Source: JAVBLV01 sp031553195 (GTDB lineage Bacteria > Bacteroidota > Bacteroidia > Bacteroidales > P3). From it: DNA of 39,898 bases. How positions within the stretch are numbered: position 1 is the first letter of the stretch; the number at the start of each line of letters is the position of its first letter. Where the stretch lies: positions 1 through 39,898 of the forward strand of contig JAVBLV010000107.1 in assembly GCA_031553195.1 (NCBI GenBank), in the 5' to 3' direction. Below, piece by piece: positions 9,284 to 16,979 of the stretch. Both the position numbers and the translations under genes were made by a program. The notes beneath the pieces are model-generated. The model worked only from the letters and a program-made list of their open reading frames with translations. It had not been told where the DNA came from and did not search any database.

Positions 9284-9616
9284 ATGAAAAAATGTTTACT
9301 CATCTTTTTAATCAACCTTGTTTATAATTGTGGAATATCTCATTCTCAATATATTCTACAAGGGACCATAAAGGACGCCGAAACCAAATTATCCATCGAA
9401 AATGTTTCCGTTTTAATCGCAGAAGAAAATATAGGAAACGTTTCAAACAAAGATGGATTCTTTAAACTTACTATCCGTAAATTGCCCGTTACGGTTACTT
9501 TCAGGCATGTGGCCTACAAAGACAGAGAAGTAAAATTTACAACCAAAGACTTTTCAGGGAATAATGAGAAAACGTTTAATATCCTGAATTGGAGTTTATT
9601 TTTAATGACCATGTGA
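9284..9616 (+). pseudogene. Truncated CarboxypepD_reg-like surface protein, N-terminal stump
   Basis: 110 residues: a signal peptide (MKKCLLIFLINLVYNCG, cleavage near SHSQ) and one carboxypeptidase-regulatory-like beta-sandwich (ILQGTIKDAETKLSIENV, IGNVSNKDGFFKLTI, VTFRHVAYKDREV). In this phylum the domain normally heads TonB-dependent receptors or other large outer-membrane proteins. Here the frame ends in unrelated residues (NWSLFLMTM) and is followed within 170 bases by a decayed transposase. The simplest reading is a receptor-like gene cut off by insertion and deletion. The stump keeps a promoter and could still be secreted as a small single-domain protein. Confidence 0.65.
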
Positions 9617-9664
9617 AAAAATAAAGATCAATTATCTGAAAACAAAAAGCTTATCCATCATTTA

Positions 9665-9690
9665 CATAGTTATAATAAGTTACAACTATG
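9665..9690. repeat. Small inverted repeat CATAGTTATAA / TTACAACTATG
   Basis: Ten of eleven positions pair around TAAG. A third half-site (CATAGTTATTAAC) occurs at about 9740. These may be ends of the element whose transposase remnant follows. Confidence 0.45.
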
Positions 9691-9780
9691 CAAATGAAGA
9701 TTATTTTACTGAAAATTAGAATTATAAAAAGACTTTTTATACATAGTTATTAACTTTTTTCTCCAATTCAGGTAAACAGA

Positions 9781-10072
9781 GAGTCAATAACAGAAACAAA
9801 GGACGCTGTTAAACAGAAGTTGATCAATTATCTGACAAGCAACAAAGAACGAATGCGCTATAAAGCCTACCGGCAAACAGGTTGTGGAATTATCGGTTCC
9901 GGCGCTATAGAATCTGCCCGCCGCACAGTGATATAAAAGCGCGAAACTCTCCGGACAACATTGGTCAATATAGGGAGCCAAAAATATACTAAAACTTGGA
10001 ACTCTTTATATGAACCAACAGTGGCGTAGAGTAATAGAGATTGTTAACTCTAAAAGTAAATTGGCCGTTTAA
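9781..10072 (+). pseudogene. Transposase C-terminal remnant (ISKra4-like, GSGAIES motif)
   Basis: One frame reads VKQKLINYLTSNKERMRY and then GCGIIGSGAIESARRTVI before a stop. After a frameshift it continues KLSGQHWSI, stop, then GAKNILKLGTLYMNQQW. The GSG-x-IES motif followed by K-SG-HW and a GAxxxLxLR-like end is the C-terminus of a known transposase group; I place it near ISKra4, with the family name uncertain. Two stops and at least one frameshift make it dead. Homology ends at TAA 10070-10072. Confidence 0.75.
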
Positions 10073-10127
10073 TGCGACATTTTGAAATACAACCAATTAT
10101 ATTCTTTCCAATTACGTATTTTATACA

Positions 10128-10208
10128 TATCTTTGCTTCGGTTTATCGGCTCGGGACTCATCTATCTACTCTTTAGTTTTGCAAATACAAAGATAAGCCA
10201 ATAAACCG
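10128..10208. promoter_or_regulatory. Possible invertible promoter upstream of the MarC-like gene
   Basis: CGGTTTATCGGCT (10139-10151) and AGCCAATAAACCG (10196-10208) are inverted repeats matching at 12 of 13 positions. The 44-base segment between them ends with CAAAGATA (10188-10195), a TATCTTTG -7 box pointing away from the downstream gene. If the segment flipped, the box would face the MarC gene, with a TTTG (10132-10135) 16 bases upstream as a possible -33. A second TATCTTTG lies outside the repeats at 10128-10135. Invertible promoters of this general design are known in Bacteroidales; no recombinase or sequencing evidence is available here. Confidence 0.4.
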
Positions 10209-10371
10209 TCTCTTTTATCGTTGCAACAAAGCACAAATGCTAATGAAGACATAATCAATAATTTGTGTCAAATTGAGACAAAAAGAACTTTGACGGATGA
10301 TTTTACGAACGAACTTATTTCAACCCCTGACGTTTATTTATTACTAACGGTAATCTATTTCTACTATAAAA

Positions 10372-11046
10372 ATGTCAATACATTTTCTCATATATACGTT
10401 TGTGTCTTCTTTTATGGCTCTATTTCCGGTAATAAATCCTATCGGCAACGGATTTATAATCAACGGTTTTTTAAAAGACATGGAGGAGGCGGAACGGAAA
10501 TCGGCCACCAAGAAAATTATTTTTAATTGTTTGTTAATAGGCGTAGGGAGTTTGGTAGCAGGGCATCTCATTGTGTTGCTTTTTGGGCTTGCCATACCGG
10601 TTATACAAGTTGGCGGAGGAATAATGATAAGCAAGACTGCCTGGAGTTGGCTTTACGATTCGAAAACCGCCGAAACAGACCAAGCGCATGAAAAAGTAAA
10701 AAAAATCCGGATGGAAGACATCGAAAAGAAGTTATTTTACCCGATATCTTTCCCAATAACCATTGGCGCGGGAACCATATCAACCATTTTTACGTTAATG
10801 GCAACCACGTCGATGGAAGAGAGTATGGTAAAAACAATGATCAACTATTCTATGATATGTTTTGCCATACTTGCCGTCCTTGTTATTTTATACGTATTCC
10901 TTTCCCAAGGATCAAAATTAATGAAGAAAATCGGCGATTTGGGGAATTTAATTATTACGAAGTTGATCGCATTTATTACTTTTTGCATAGGCATACAAAT
11001 TATAATTACCGGGATATCTAAGATCTTCCATATTCCTATTTTGTAA
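10372..11046 (+). CDS. MarC family integral membrane protein
   Basis: A 224-residue inner-membrane protein with about six hydrophobic segments. The MarC/UPF0056 hallmarks are present: FPVINPIGNGFIINGF in the first part and FPITIGAGTISTIFTL near residue 130. Between them lies the charged cytoplasmic loop (DSKTAETDQAHEKVKKIRM). The biochemical function of MarC proteins is not established; an early link to multiple-antibiotic resistance was later disputed. The start ATG at 10372 begins MSIHFLIYTF, as in homologues. A possible invertible promoter lies about 170 bases upstream and a long palindrome 42 bases downstream. Confidence 0.9.
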   Translation: MSIHFLIYTFVSSFMALFPVINPIGNGFIINGFLKDMEEAERKSATKKIIFNCLLIGVGSLVAGHLIVLLFGLAIPVIQVGGGIMISKTAWSWLYDSKTAETDQAHEKVKKIRMEDIEKKLFYPISFPITIGAGTISTIFTLMATTSMEESMVKTMINYSMICFAILAVLVILYVFLSQGSKLMKKIGDLGNLIITKLIAFITFCIGIQIIITGISKIFHIPIL

Positions 11047-11087
11047 AATGCATTGGTTTCATGTGTTTATTTTTTATTTTGAGCATC

Positions 11088-11122
11088 TGGTCAGGGCGTG
11101 ACTTTAAGTCACGCCCTGACCA
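11088..11122. repeat. Long palindrome, copy 2 (TGGTCAGGGCGTGACTT)
   Basis: TGGTCAGGGCGTGACTT pairs with AAGTCACGCCCTGACCA around a single T: a 17-bp perfect stem. The core GTCAGGG(T/C)GTGACT is the same as in 8963-8993. It sits behind the MarC gene but is followed by AATAACC and not a T-run, so a terminator role is doubtful. Confidence 0.88.
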
Positions 11123-11242
11123 ATAACCATAAGGAAGATAGGTAATTGCGTTTTCGAAAAGGATTTTGAAAAAAATGCAACGGAGTAATAACTCTTGCCA
11201 GAAAAAGGATTCTAACTCCCGTATGCTCCTTGTTATTTTTTC

Positions 11243-11250
11243 TACCTTTG
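11243..11250 (+). promoter_or_regulatory. -7 box TACCTTTG that fixes the downstream start
   Basis: The box lies inside the longest possible reading frame (from 11230), so transcription should begin near 11257. The real translation start is therefore ATG 11263 or 11269. Confidence 0.65.
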
Positions 11251-11262
11251 CAGTTAAAAATA

Positions 11263-12540
11263 ATGAAAATGATTTCAAAATTACGATTACTTATCCCTCA
11301 GGGATATTTTTATATATTGCTGATTTTCTGTTTTATTATTCCTTTTTTTCCACAATTAGGCGCTATTTTATCTATTATCTTTTTTTTATTTTGGCTTTTG
11401 GAAGGAAACTTTAGTCAACGGTTTCGAATCCTAAAAACGGAAAAGTACCGTTTCTGTTTCCTGTTGCCGGTTTTATTCTTCATGTGTCATTGCATTCGTT
11501 TTTTATTTTCAACGAACGATGCCGGATATGAATTATTTGATATTCAGACTAAATTATTTCTATTTATTTTACCATTACTATTTCTAGTTTTACCTTTAGA
11601 CCTGTTCAGCAGAAAAAAGGTTAATTATTATTTCATTGCATTCATTTGCGGATTTTTGAGTTATTCTGTCTATACCCTAATCAGGGCGCTTTATTCTTGC
11701 ATATTTCAGGGCGCTTTGTTTCAATACGAATTTTTCTATTCCTATCTAAGCGATTATATTCATCCAAGTTATGCATCCTTATTTGGCATTTTTGCTTTAT
11801 TGTTTTGTTTTTATTTGAGAGAACAAAAAGAAAAGATACTTCCGAGATGGCTTTGCGAGATTTTTATTTGGATTATTCCTGCTTATATCTGTCTCCTGTC
11901 TTCTCGGATAGGAATTATTAGTCTGATTTTAGTATTGTTAATATTAACTTTTTATCGAATACATAAGAAAAAAAGATATTGGTCTCTCATTTCATTGATG
12001 GTATTGCTGATCGTTTTATCGGTGGCGGCCATACAAAAAACAGAGATTGCCAAAGCACGCTATAATGACGTGAAAAGCATCATAATATCGAGCAAAAACA
12101 CTTCTAATACTTCCAATAATGAAAATGTCAGGATTGTGCTGTGGAAGTCTGCTTTTAACGGATTCTTACATGGAAACATTTGGATTGGGGAAGGTCCGGC
12201 GAAAGTAAAGTCTACTATAGCGAAGGAAGCAGAAAAGTTAAATGCCCCGGCCGTTGCCGGAAGCAACTATAATGCGCATAATCAATTTTTACAAACGTTG
12301 CTTGCTTTAGGAATTATTGGTTTTGTAATTCTATTAAGTTGTTTTGTCGTCCCATTTTGTATTGGAATTAAATATCGGCTATATTTCCTGATTATTTTTA
12401 TTGTAGTTTTAACCATCAACAATTTAGCAGAGTCCATGCTCGAAGTGTTCAAAGGGAATCTCTTTTTTGGATTCTTTTTTTGTTTCTTTTTCTTGCAGGG
12501 ATTTTCCAAAATCCGGAATAAGACTATGAACGGATTTTGA
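11263..12540 (+). CDS. O-antigen ligase / Wzy-like polysaccharide membrane protein
   Basis: Starting at ATG 11263, chosen because the TACCTTTG box overlaps the longer frame, the protein has 425 residues and about ten hydrophobic segments. A large periplasmic loop before the last helices carries the Wzy_C pattern: NVRIVLWKSAFNGF, then WIGEGPAKV, then NYNAHNQFLQTLLALG. The arginine in ENVRI and the histidine in AHNQFLQ correspond to residues important in WaaL-type ligases. It probably polymerises or ligates an envelope glycan; the substrate is not predictable. It is not embedded in a glycan cluster; the only other glycan gene is the glycosyltransferase at 16980. Confidence 0.82.
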   Translation: MKMISKLRLLIPQGYFYILLIFCFIIPFFPQLGAILSIIFFLFWLLEGNFSQRFRILKTEKYRFCFLLPVLFFMCHCIRFLFSTNDAGYELFDIQTKLFLFILPLLFLVLPLDLFSRKKVNYYFIAFICGFLSYSVYTLIRALYSCIFQGALFQYEFFYSYLSDYIHPSYASLFGIFALLFCFYLREQKEKILPRWLCEIFIWIIPAYICLLSSRIGIISLILVLLILTFYRIHKKKRYWSLISLMVLLIVLSVAAIQKTEIAKARYNDVKSIIISSKNTSNTSNNENVRIVLWKSAFNGFLHGNIWIGEGPAKVKSTIAKEAEKLNAPAVAGSNYNAHNQFLQTLLALGIIGFVILLSCFVVPFCIGIKYRLYFLIIFIVVLTINNLAESMLEVFKGNLFFGFFFCFFFLQGFSKIRNKTMNGF

Positions 12541-12709
12541 TGGTTGATGTTCATGTGTCGAATGCATGAGGATCTGTTATGTGTTTTCAACATTTCACAG
12601 ATTTTTTCCATTGGTAACGCAATGAGAAATCTCTTATTTTTACTAACGACTCTCAATTCTCCACCAAGTAACATTACTAATCAGGGGGCCCGCTTCCGAA
12701 TTATTGTCG

Positions 12710-12717
12710 TATTTTTG
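12710..12717 (+). promoter_or_regulatory. -7 box TATTTTTG for the TlpA-like/ubiD operon
   Basis: TAnnTTTG match with a leader of about 45 bases before ATG 12769. No convincing -33 box. Confidence 0.45.
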
Positions 12718-12768
12718 TAACCTAAACCACATTTCATTTAAATAGACAGTTGTTAATAATCAGGATTT

Positions 12769-13785
12769 ATGAAAAAATTAATTTGTATCCTTTTCCCGCT
12801 TTTTCTTGCTTTCTCCTCCTGGACGCAAAAACAATATACCTTAAATGCAAAAATCGCTACTTTACAAGAGGGAACCGTTAAGCTTCAGGTAATGGAACAA
12901 GATGGGAATTTGAAAGAAGAAATTATTCCTGTCAAAAACAAATCATTCGCCGCCAAGGGCAGCGTGAAGCAACCTTGCGTTGCCACTATTTGGATAAACA
13001 ATACCCGCGAAAGATATAGTTTTTATATTGAGAATTCGAATATTAACATTCAACTCCAAAATACCGAAGCCGGAAAAAAATTCAGCGTTACCGGTTCAAA
13101 AACAAACGACGCCTATGAAAATTTTGTGAAAATTTGCAAAGAAACGCCGGAATCAGAACAAGATAATTGCGCTAAGAAATTGGTTTCTGAAAATGGAAGT
13201 TCTGTTTTTAGTCCTTTTGTAATACAATCAACTTTGGTTTATACGGCCGACTACTCTGAATTGAAAAATTTGTTGGAGGGTCTTTCGGGAGAAGCCGTAA
13301 GCACTTATCAATATAAAAAACTACAAGAACGCTTGGAAGCCCTTTTTAAAGTTTCCGCGGGTCAACCGGCGCCGTATTTTGAACAACCCGACGCAAACGG
13401 AGAATCAATCAGTCTTAAGGAAGCGTTACAAGGTAAAAAATTCTTGTTAATTGACTTCTGGGCTTCATGGTGCAGACCTTGCCGTCAGGAAAATCCGAAC
13501 ATAGTAAAGGCCTACGAAGCTTTTCATGAAAAAGGTTTTGATATTATTGCCATCTCTTTGGACGACAATAAAGAGAAATGGTTGGAAGCCATCAAAGCCG
13601 ACGGGCTTACATGGACTCATGTATCGAATTTGAAAGGATGGGAAAACGAAGTGGCCAAACTTTATTGCGTTAATTCCATCCCCTCTAATGTATTGGTCGA
13701 TCAAAACGGGATTATTTTGGTCAGGAATCTTCATGGGGAAAATTTAATGAAAAATTTAGAGGAATTATTAGGCCCTATCCATTAA
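12769..13785 (+). CDS. TlpA-like thiol-disulfide oxidoreductase with DUF4369
   Basis: A 338-residue exported protein. Residues 1-19 are a signal peptide (MKKLICILFPLFLAFSSW). Residues 22-110 form a DUF4369-type beta domain (YTLNAKIATLQEGTVKL, GSVKQPCVATIWI, YSFYIENSNINIQL). A linker follows, and residues 198-338 are an AhpC/TSA-thioredoxin fold. The active site DFWASWCRPCRQENP has Cys235 and Cys238, and SIPSNVLVDQNGII supplies the cis-proline strand. It likely reduces disulfides in periplasmic or envelope proteins. The stop is 17 bases before ubiD, so the two are probably co-transcribed; a functional link to quinone synthesis is not evident. Confidence 0.9.
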   Translation: MKKLICILFPLFLAFSSWTQKQYTLNAKIATLQEGTVKLQVMEQDGNLKEEIIPVKNKSFAAKGSVKQPCVATIWINNTRERYSFYIENSNINIQLQNTEAGKKFSVTGSKTNDAYENFVKICKETPESEQDNCAKKLVSENGSSVFSPFVIQSTLVYTADYSELKNLLEGLSGEAVSTYQYKKLQERLEALFKVSAGQPAPYFEQPDANGESISLKEALQGKKFLLIDFWASWCRPCRQENPNIVKAYEAFHEKGFDIIAISLDDNKEKWLEAIKADGLTWTHVSNLKGWENEVAKLYCVNSIPSNVLVDQNGIILVRNLHGENLMKNLEELLGPIH

Positions 13786-13802
13786 TTATTTGCTTATATA
13801 AA

Positions 13803-15647
13803 ATGTATAATAACCTCGCTCATTTCATTGAAATTCTTGAGAAAGAAGGAGAACTTGTTCGTATTAAAGAGTATGTTTCTCCTGAATTGGAGATGACCGA
13901 GATTTATGACCGGGTTGTAAAAAATAATGGAAAAGCCTTGCTTTTCGAAAATACCGGATATTCGTTTCCGGTATTGCTAAATGCTTTTGGAAGCGAAAAA
14001 AGAATATGCTTGGCGTTGGGCATAATGCAATTGGAATCCGTCGAGCAAGAAATCAAGAGGTTATTTGAAAAATTCGCCTCCCCTCAAAGTAATTTTCTGG
14101 GAAAAATAAAACTACTTCCCGAATTGGGCGTTCTGGCCTCATATTTTCCAAAGGTGAAGAAGGGGAAAGGAAAGTGCCAGCAAGTTATTTATGAAAACCC
14201 TGATTTATCGATACTTCCCATATTAAAATGTTGGCCTTATGATGGAGGAAAATTCATTACTTTGCCAATTGTACACACAAAGGATCCTCATACGAATATC
14301 CGGAACGTAGGAATGTACCGCATGCAAGTTTTTGACGGCAAATTAACCGGCATGCATTGGCATTTGCACAAAAATTCGGCAAGACATTATAATGAATTTA
14401 AAAAACTGAATAGGCGGATGCCTGTAAGCATTGCCCTGGGCGGCGATCCTGTTTATGCTTATGTTGCGACAGCTCCGTTGCCGGATCAGATAGACGAATA
14501 TATTTTTGCAGGATTTTTGAGAAAGAAGAAGGTCGAATTGGTAAAATGTATCACTAACGATATTGAAGTCCCCGCCGATTCGGATATTATCATCGAAGGC
14601 TATGTTGATCCGGACGAAGAATTAATATTGGAAGGCCCTTTCGGCGATCATACCGGATTTTATTCGTTGGAAGACTTCTATCCACGCTTTCATGTTACCT
14701 GCATTTCTCATAAAAAAGAGGCTGTTTATCCGGCCACTGTCGTAGGTATTGCGTCGCAAGAAGATCAATGGCTGGGAAAAGCGACGGAACGAATTTTCCT
14801 GGCCCCTATCAAATTGGCTATGCAGCCGGAAATCATCGATATGGAATTGCCTTCTCAGGGTGGATTTCATAATGTGGTTGTTGTAAAAATAAAAAAAGAA
14901 TATCCCGGGCAAGGATTAAAGATCATAAATTCCCTTTGGGGAATGGGGCAAATGATGTTCAGTAAAACAATTATTGTCGTGGATGAAAACACGGATATAA
15001 AGAATGCCGGAGAACTTCTGAAATCAATCGAACAACATGTGCAAATTCCCAACGATTTGATTTTTAGCAAAGGGCCTTTGGATGCGCTTGATCACTCTTC
15101 CAATCAATTTGCATTCGGAAGCAAATGGGGAATCGACGCTACTGTAAAATGTTCCGCGGAACGGCCTCCTCTTCAAAATAAGAAAGAGGATCAAAATCAT
15201 GAAACAATACAACTTCCGGATTTCGTCCTCTCTAACAAAAGTATTGGAAAACGTATTGAAATCCTCGCTCTTCGAAAAACGAAAAAAGACATGGATTTTT
15301 TAAAAATACATGCTCCCCGGTTATTTCCGAATAAATTTGTTATTGTTGTAGACGATGGATTAGACATTCATTTCTTAGGAGACGTTCTTTGGTATGCGAG
15401 TCATAATATTGATCCGGAGAGGGATTGCACAATAAACGGACAAACAGTTTTCATTGATGGAACCCGTAAGAATAAGCCGGAGGACGGTTTTTGCAGAGAC
15501 TGGCCGAATGTAATAACTATGAGCGACGAAATCATCAACAAAATCAACAAAATCTGGGATTCATTAAAAATCGGAGATTTTCTCCCTTCCCCTTCGTTAA
15601 AATACAAAAATCTGGTACGTGGGAACTCTGCAAGGGTTTCGGAATAA
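13803..15647 (+). CDS. ubiD: UbiD-family decarboxylase
   Basis: A 614-residue member of the prenylated-FMN-dependent decarboxylases, probably removing the carboxylate from a prenylated aromatic acid during quinone synthesis (UbiD or MqnL role). The cofactor-binding stretch is NVGMYRMQVFDGKLTGMHWH (residues 168-187). Arg173 and the acidic pair Glu277/Asp282 in EGPFGDHTGFYS match the Arg-Glu-Glu/Asp catalytic triad of the family. The protein is longer than E. coli UbiD (about 500) and has an extra C-terminal region from about 430 onward, as in other Bacteroidota members. The cofactor-making partner UbiX is not in the window; a UbiA prenyltransferase is at 33462-34322. Which quinone pathway it serves cannot be decided here. 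Confidence 0.9.
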   Translation: MYNNLAHFIEILEKEGELVRIKEYVSPELEMTEIYDRVVKNNGKALLFENTGYSFPVLLNAFGSEKRICLALGIMQLESVEQEIKRLFEKFASPQSNFLGKIKLLPELGVLASYFPKVKKGKGKCQQVIYENPDLSILPILKCWPYDGGKFITLPIVHTKDPHTNIRNVGMYRMQVFDGKLTGMHWHLHKNSARHYNEFKKLNRRMPVSIALGGDPVYAYVATAPLPDQIDEYIFAGFLRKKKVELVKCITNDIEVPADSDIIIEGYVDPDEELILEGPFGDHTGFYSLEDFYPRFHVTCISHKKEAVYPATVVGIASQEDQWLGKATERIFLAPIKLAMQPEIIDMELPSQGGFHNVVVVKIKKEYPGQGLKIINSLWGMGQMMFSKTIIVVDENTDIKNAGELLKSIEQHVQIPNDLIFSKGPLDALDHSSNQFAFGSKWGIDATVKCSAERPPLQNKKEDQNHETIQLPDFVLSNKSIGKRIEILALRKTKKDMDFLKIHAPRLFPNKFVIVVDDGLDIHFLGDVLWYASHNIDPERDCTINGQTVFIDGTRKNKPEDGFCRDWPNVITMSDEIINKINKIWDSLKIGDFLPSPSLKYKNLVRGNSARVSE

Positions 15648-15665
15648 ATGAATCGATTTCTGAAA

Positions 15666-15699
15666 TTGTATCCGAAATATAAGAAAAATCCTACCTTTG
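15666..15699 (+). promoter_or_regulatory. Promoter TTG-N23-TACCTTTG for frr
   Basis: TTG 15666-15668 and TACCTTTG 15692-15699. A second, closer -7-like box (TATTTTTG, about 15781-15788) also precedes frr. Confidence 0.5.
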
Positions 15700-15808
15700 T
15701 AGCACAACCCCTTACAGAAAATAGTAAGAAAATCAACTTTCTCTTTTTTGATATCATTTCTATATTATTCCGATTTTCATTATTTTTGCATTTCAAAAAC
15801 CATGAACT

Positions 15809-16372
15809 ATGACTGATTTATCGAAAGCCTGCATTGAAGAAGCCAAAACTCATATGCAATCTTCAATAGTTTTTTTAGAAAAAGAACTTAATAAAATACG
15901 GGCGGGGAAAGCCAATCCTGCAATGTTAGATAGCATAAAAATAGACTACTATGGAACTCCGACTCCATTAAGTCAAGTGGCTAATATCAATACTCCCGAT
16001 GCCCGCAATATTATTGTTCAGCCATGGGAAAAGTCCACTTTAGGATTAATTGACAAAGCTATACAGGCAGCTAATTTGGGATTTAATCCTCAGCACGAGG
16101 GAGATACTTTAAGGATTATTATTCCTCCTCTTACCGAAGAGAGACGTAAAGAATTGGTAAAAACCGCAAAAAACGAATGTGAAAATGCAAGAGTTCATGT
16201 TCGGAATGCTCGCCGGAATGTAATGGACAAAATTAAAAAATTGAAAGATCAAGGAGTTTCGGAAGACGAGGTAAAAGCTGTTGAGAAGGAATTACAAGAC
16301 ATTACAGATAAATTTATTGGAGATGTCGATACACACCTTATCAATAAAGAGAAAGAAATTATGACGGTGTAA
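15809..16372 (+). CDS. frr: Ribosome recycling factor
   Basis: Splits post-termination ribosomes together with EF-G. The 187-residue protein is of standard length and carries LNKIRAGKANPAMLDSI near residue 28, the PTPLSQVANI hinge strand, and RRKELVKTAKNECENARV followed by RNARRNVMDKIKKLKD, the conserved arginine-rich helix. In many bacteria frr follows pyrH; here it follows ubiD and precedes a tRNA-Lys gene. Confidence 0.96.
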   Translation: MTDLSKACIEEAKTHMQSSIVFLEKELNKIRAGKANPAMLDSIKIDYYGTPTPLSQVANINTPDARNIIVQPWEKSTLGLIDKAIQAANLGFNPQHEGDTLRIIIPPLTEERRKELVKTAKNECENARVHVRNARRNVMDKIKKLKDQGVSEDEVKAVEKELQDITDKFIGDVDTHLINKEKEIMTV

Positions 16373-16392
16373 TTCTTAGTTTGTCCGTTAGA

Positions 16393-16427
16393 TTGTAATT
16401 CTAAAATCAAAAAAAGAATTAACTTTG
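16393..16427 (+). promoter_or_regulatory. Promoter TTG-N24-TAACTTTG for tRNA-Lys(CUU)
   Basis: TTG 16393-16395 and TAACTTTG 16420-16427, 28 bases before the tRNA 5' end. Confidence 0.6.
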
Positions 16428-16455
16428 CAACCCCATCCCCAAATGGGATTTTAAT

Positions 16456-16528
16456 GTCTTCGTAGCTCAGCTGGTAGAGCAAATGACTCTTAATCATTGG
16501 GTCCGGGGTTCGAGTCCCCGCGAGGACA
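16456..16528 (+). tRNA. tRNA-Lys (anticodon CUU)
   Basis: 73 nt. Acceptor GTCTTCG pairs with CGAGGAC and A is the discriminator. D-arm AGCTCAGCTGGTAGAGC. Anticodon stem AATGA/TCATT with loop CTCTTAA gives CTT. T-arm CGGGGTTCGAGTCCCCG. CCA is not encoded. Confidence 0.96.
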
Positions 16529-16535
16529 CTGGCTG

Positions 16536-16573
16536 AAAAAGAGTGACTTATGCAATGGTAAGTCACTCTTTTT
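16536..16573 (+). terminator. Rho-independent terminator after tRNA-Lys(CUU)
   Basis: AAAAAGAGTGACTTA pairs with TAAGTCACTCTTTTT around TGCAATGG (15-bp stem) and ends in a T-run. Confidence 0.88.
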
Positions 16574-16611
16574 CTTTTGCTCGTTTACATGCAATTTGCA
16601 TACAAATTCTG

Positions 16612-16929
16612 ACGATACCTCCACCCCAAAATGCAATTACACAAAAGCCAAAGAAAAGCAAACCGTTACCTAAACACCTAATACAGCGCAATGAAGCTGT
16701 AGAATATATTCAACAACATGGATCCAAACAATGGAAAGAACAACAAGATTATCATCAGCGAAGTTTAAACGAGGCAGTTATGTTTAGATACAAAACAATT
16801 TTTGATGGGGAATTAGATGCGTGAACTATAGAAAATCAAAAAATGGAAGTCAAGTTAAAATGCTTATTATTAAATAAATATACGGCTATAGGTATGCCCG
16901 TTTCTTACAAAATTGCTATAAAATATTAA
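16612..16929 (+). pseudogene. IS5-like transposase, C-terminal fragment with a stop
   Basis: Reads IPPPQNAITQKPKKSKPL, then QRNEAVEYIQQHG, then DYHQRSLNEAVMFRYKTIF. This is the last part of the DDE domain (catalytic glutamate in NEAVMFR-type motif) of an IS5-like transposase. A TGA at 16822-16824 interrupts the frame, after which the homologous tail continues as IENQKMEVKLKCLLLN and AIGMPVSYKIA to TAA 16927-16929. The missing N-terminal half resembles the relic at 3342-3694, but they are separate fragments on opposite strands. It lies directly behind the tRNA-Lys terminator. Confidence 0.82.
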
Positions 16930-16979
16930 CCATTTGAAAAGATAGGGAGGTTCTAAATTTAGCGCCATTGCAACAAAGT

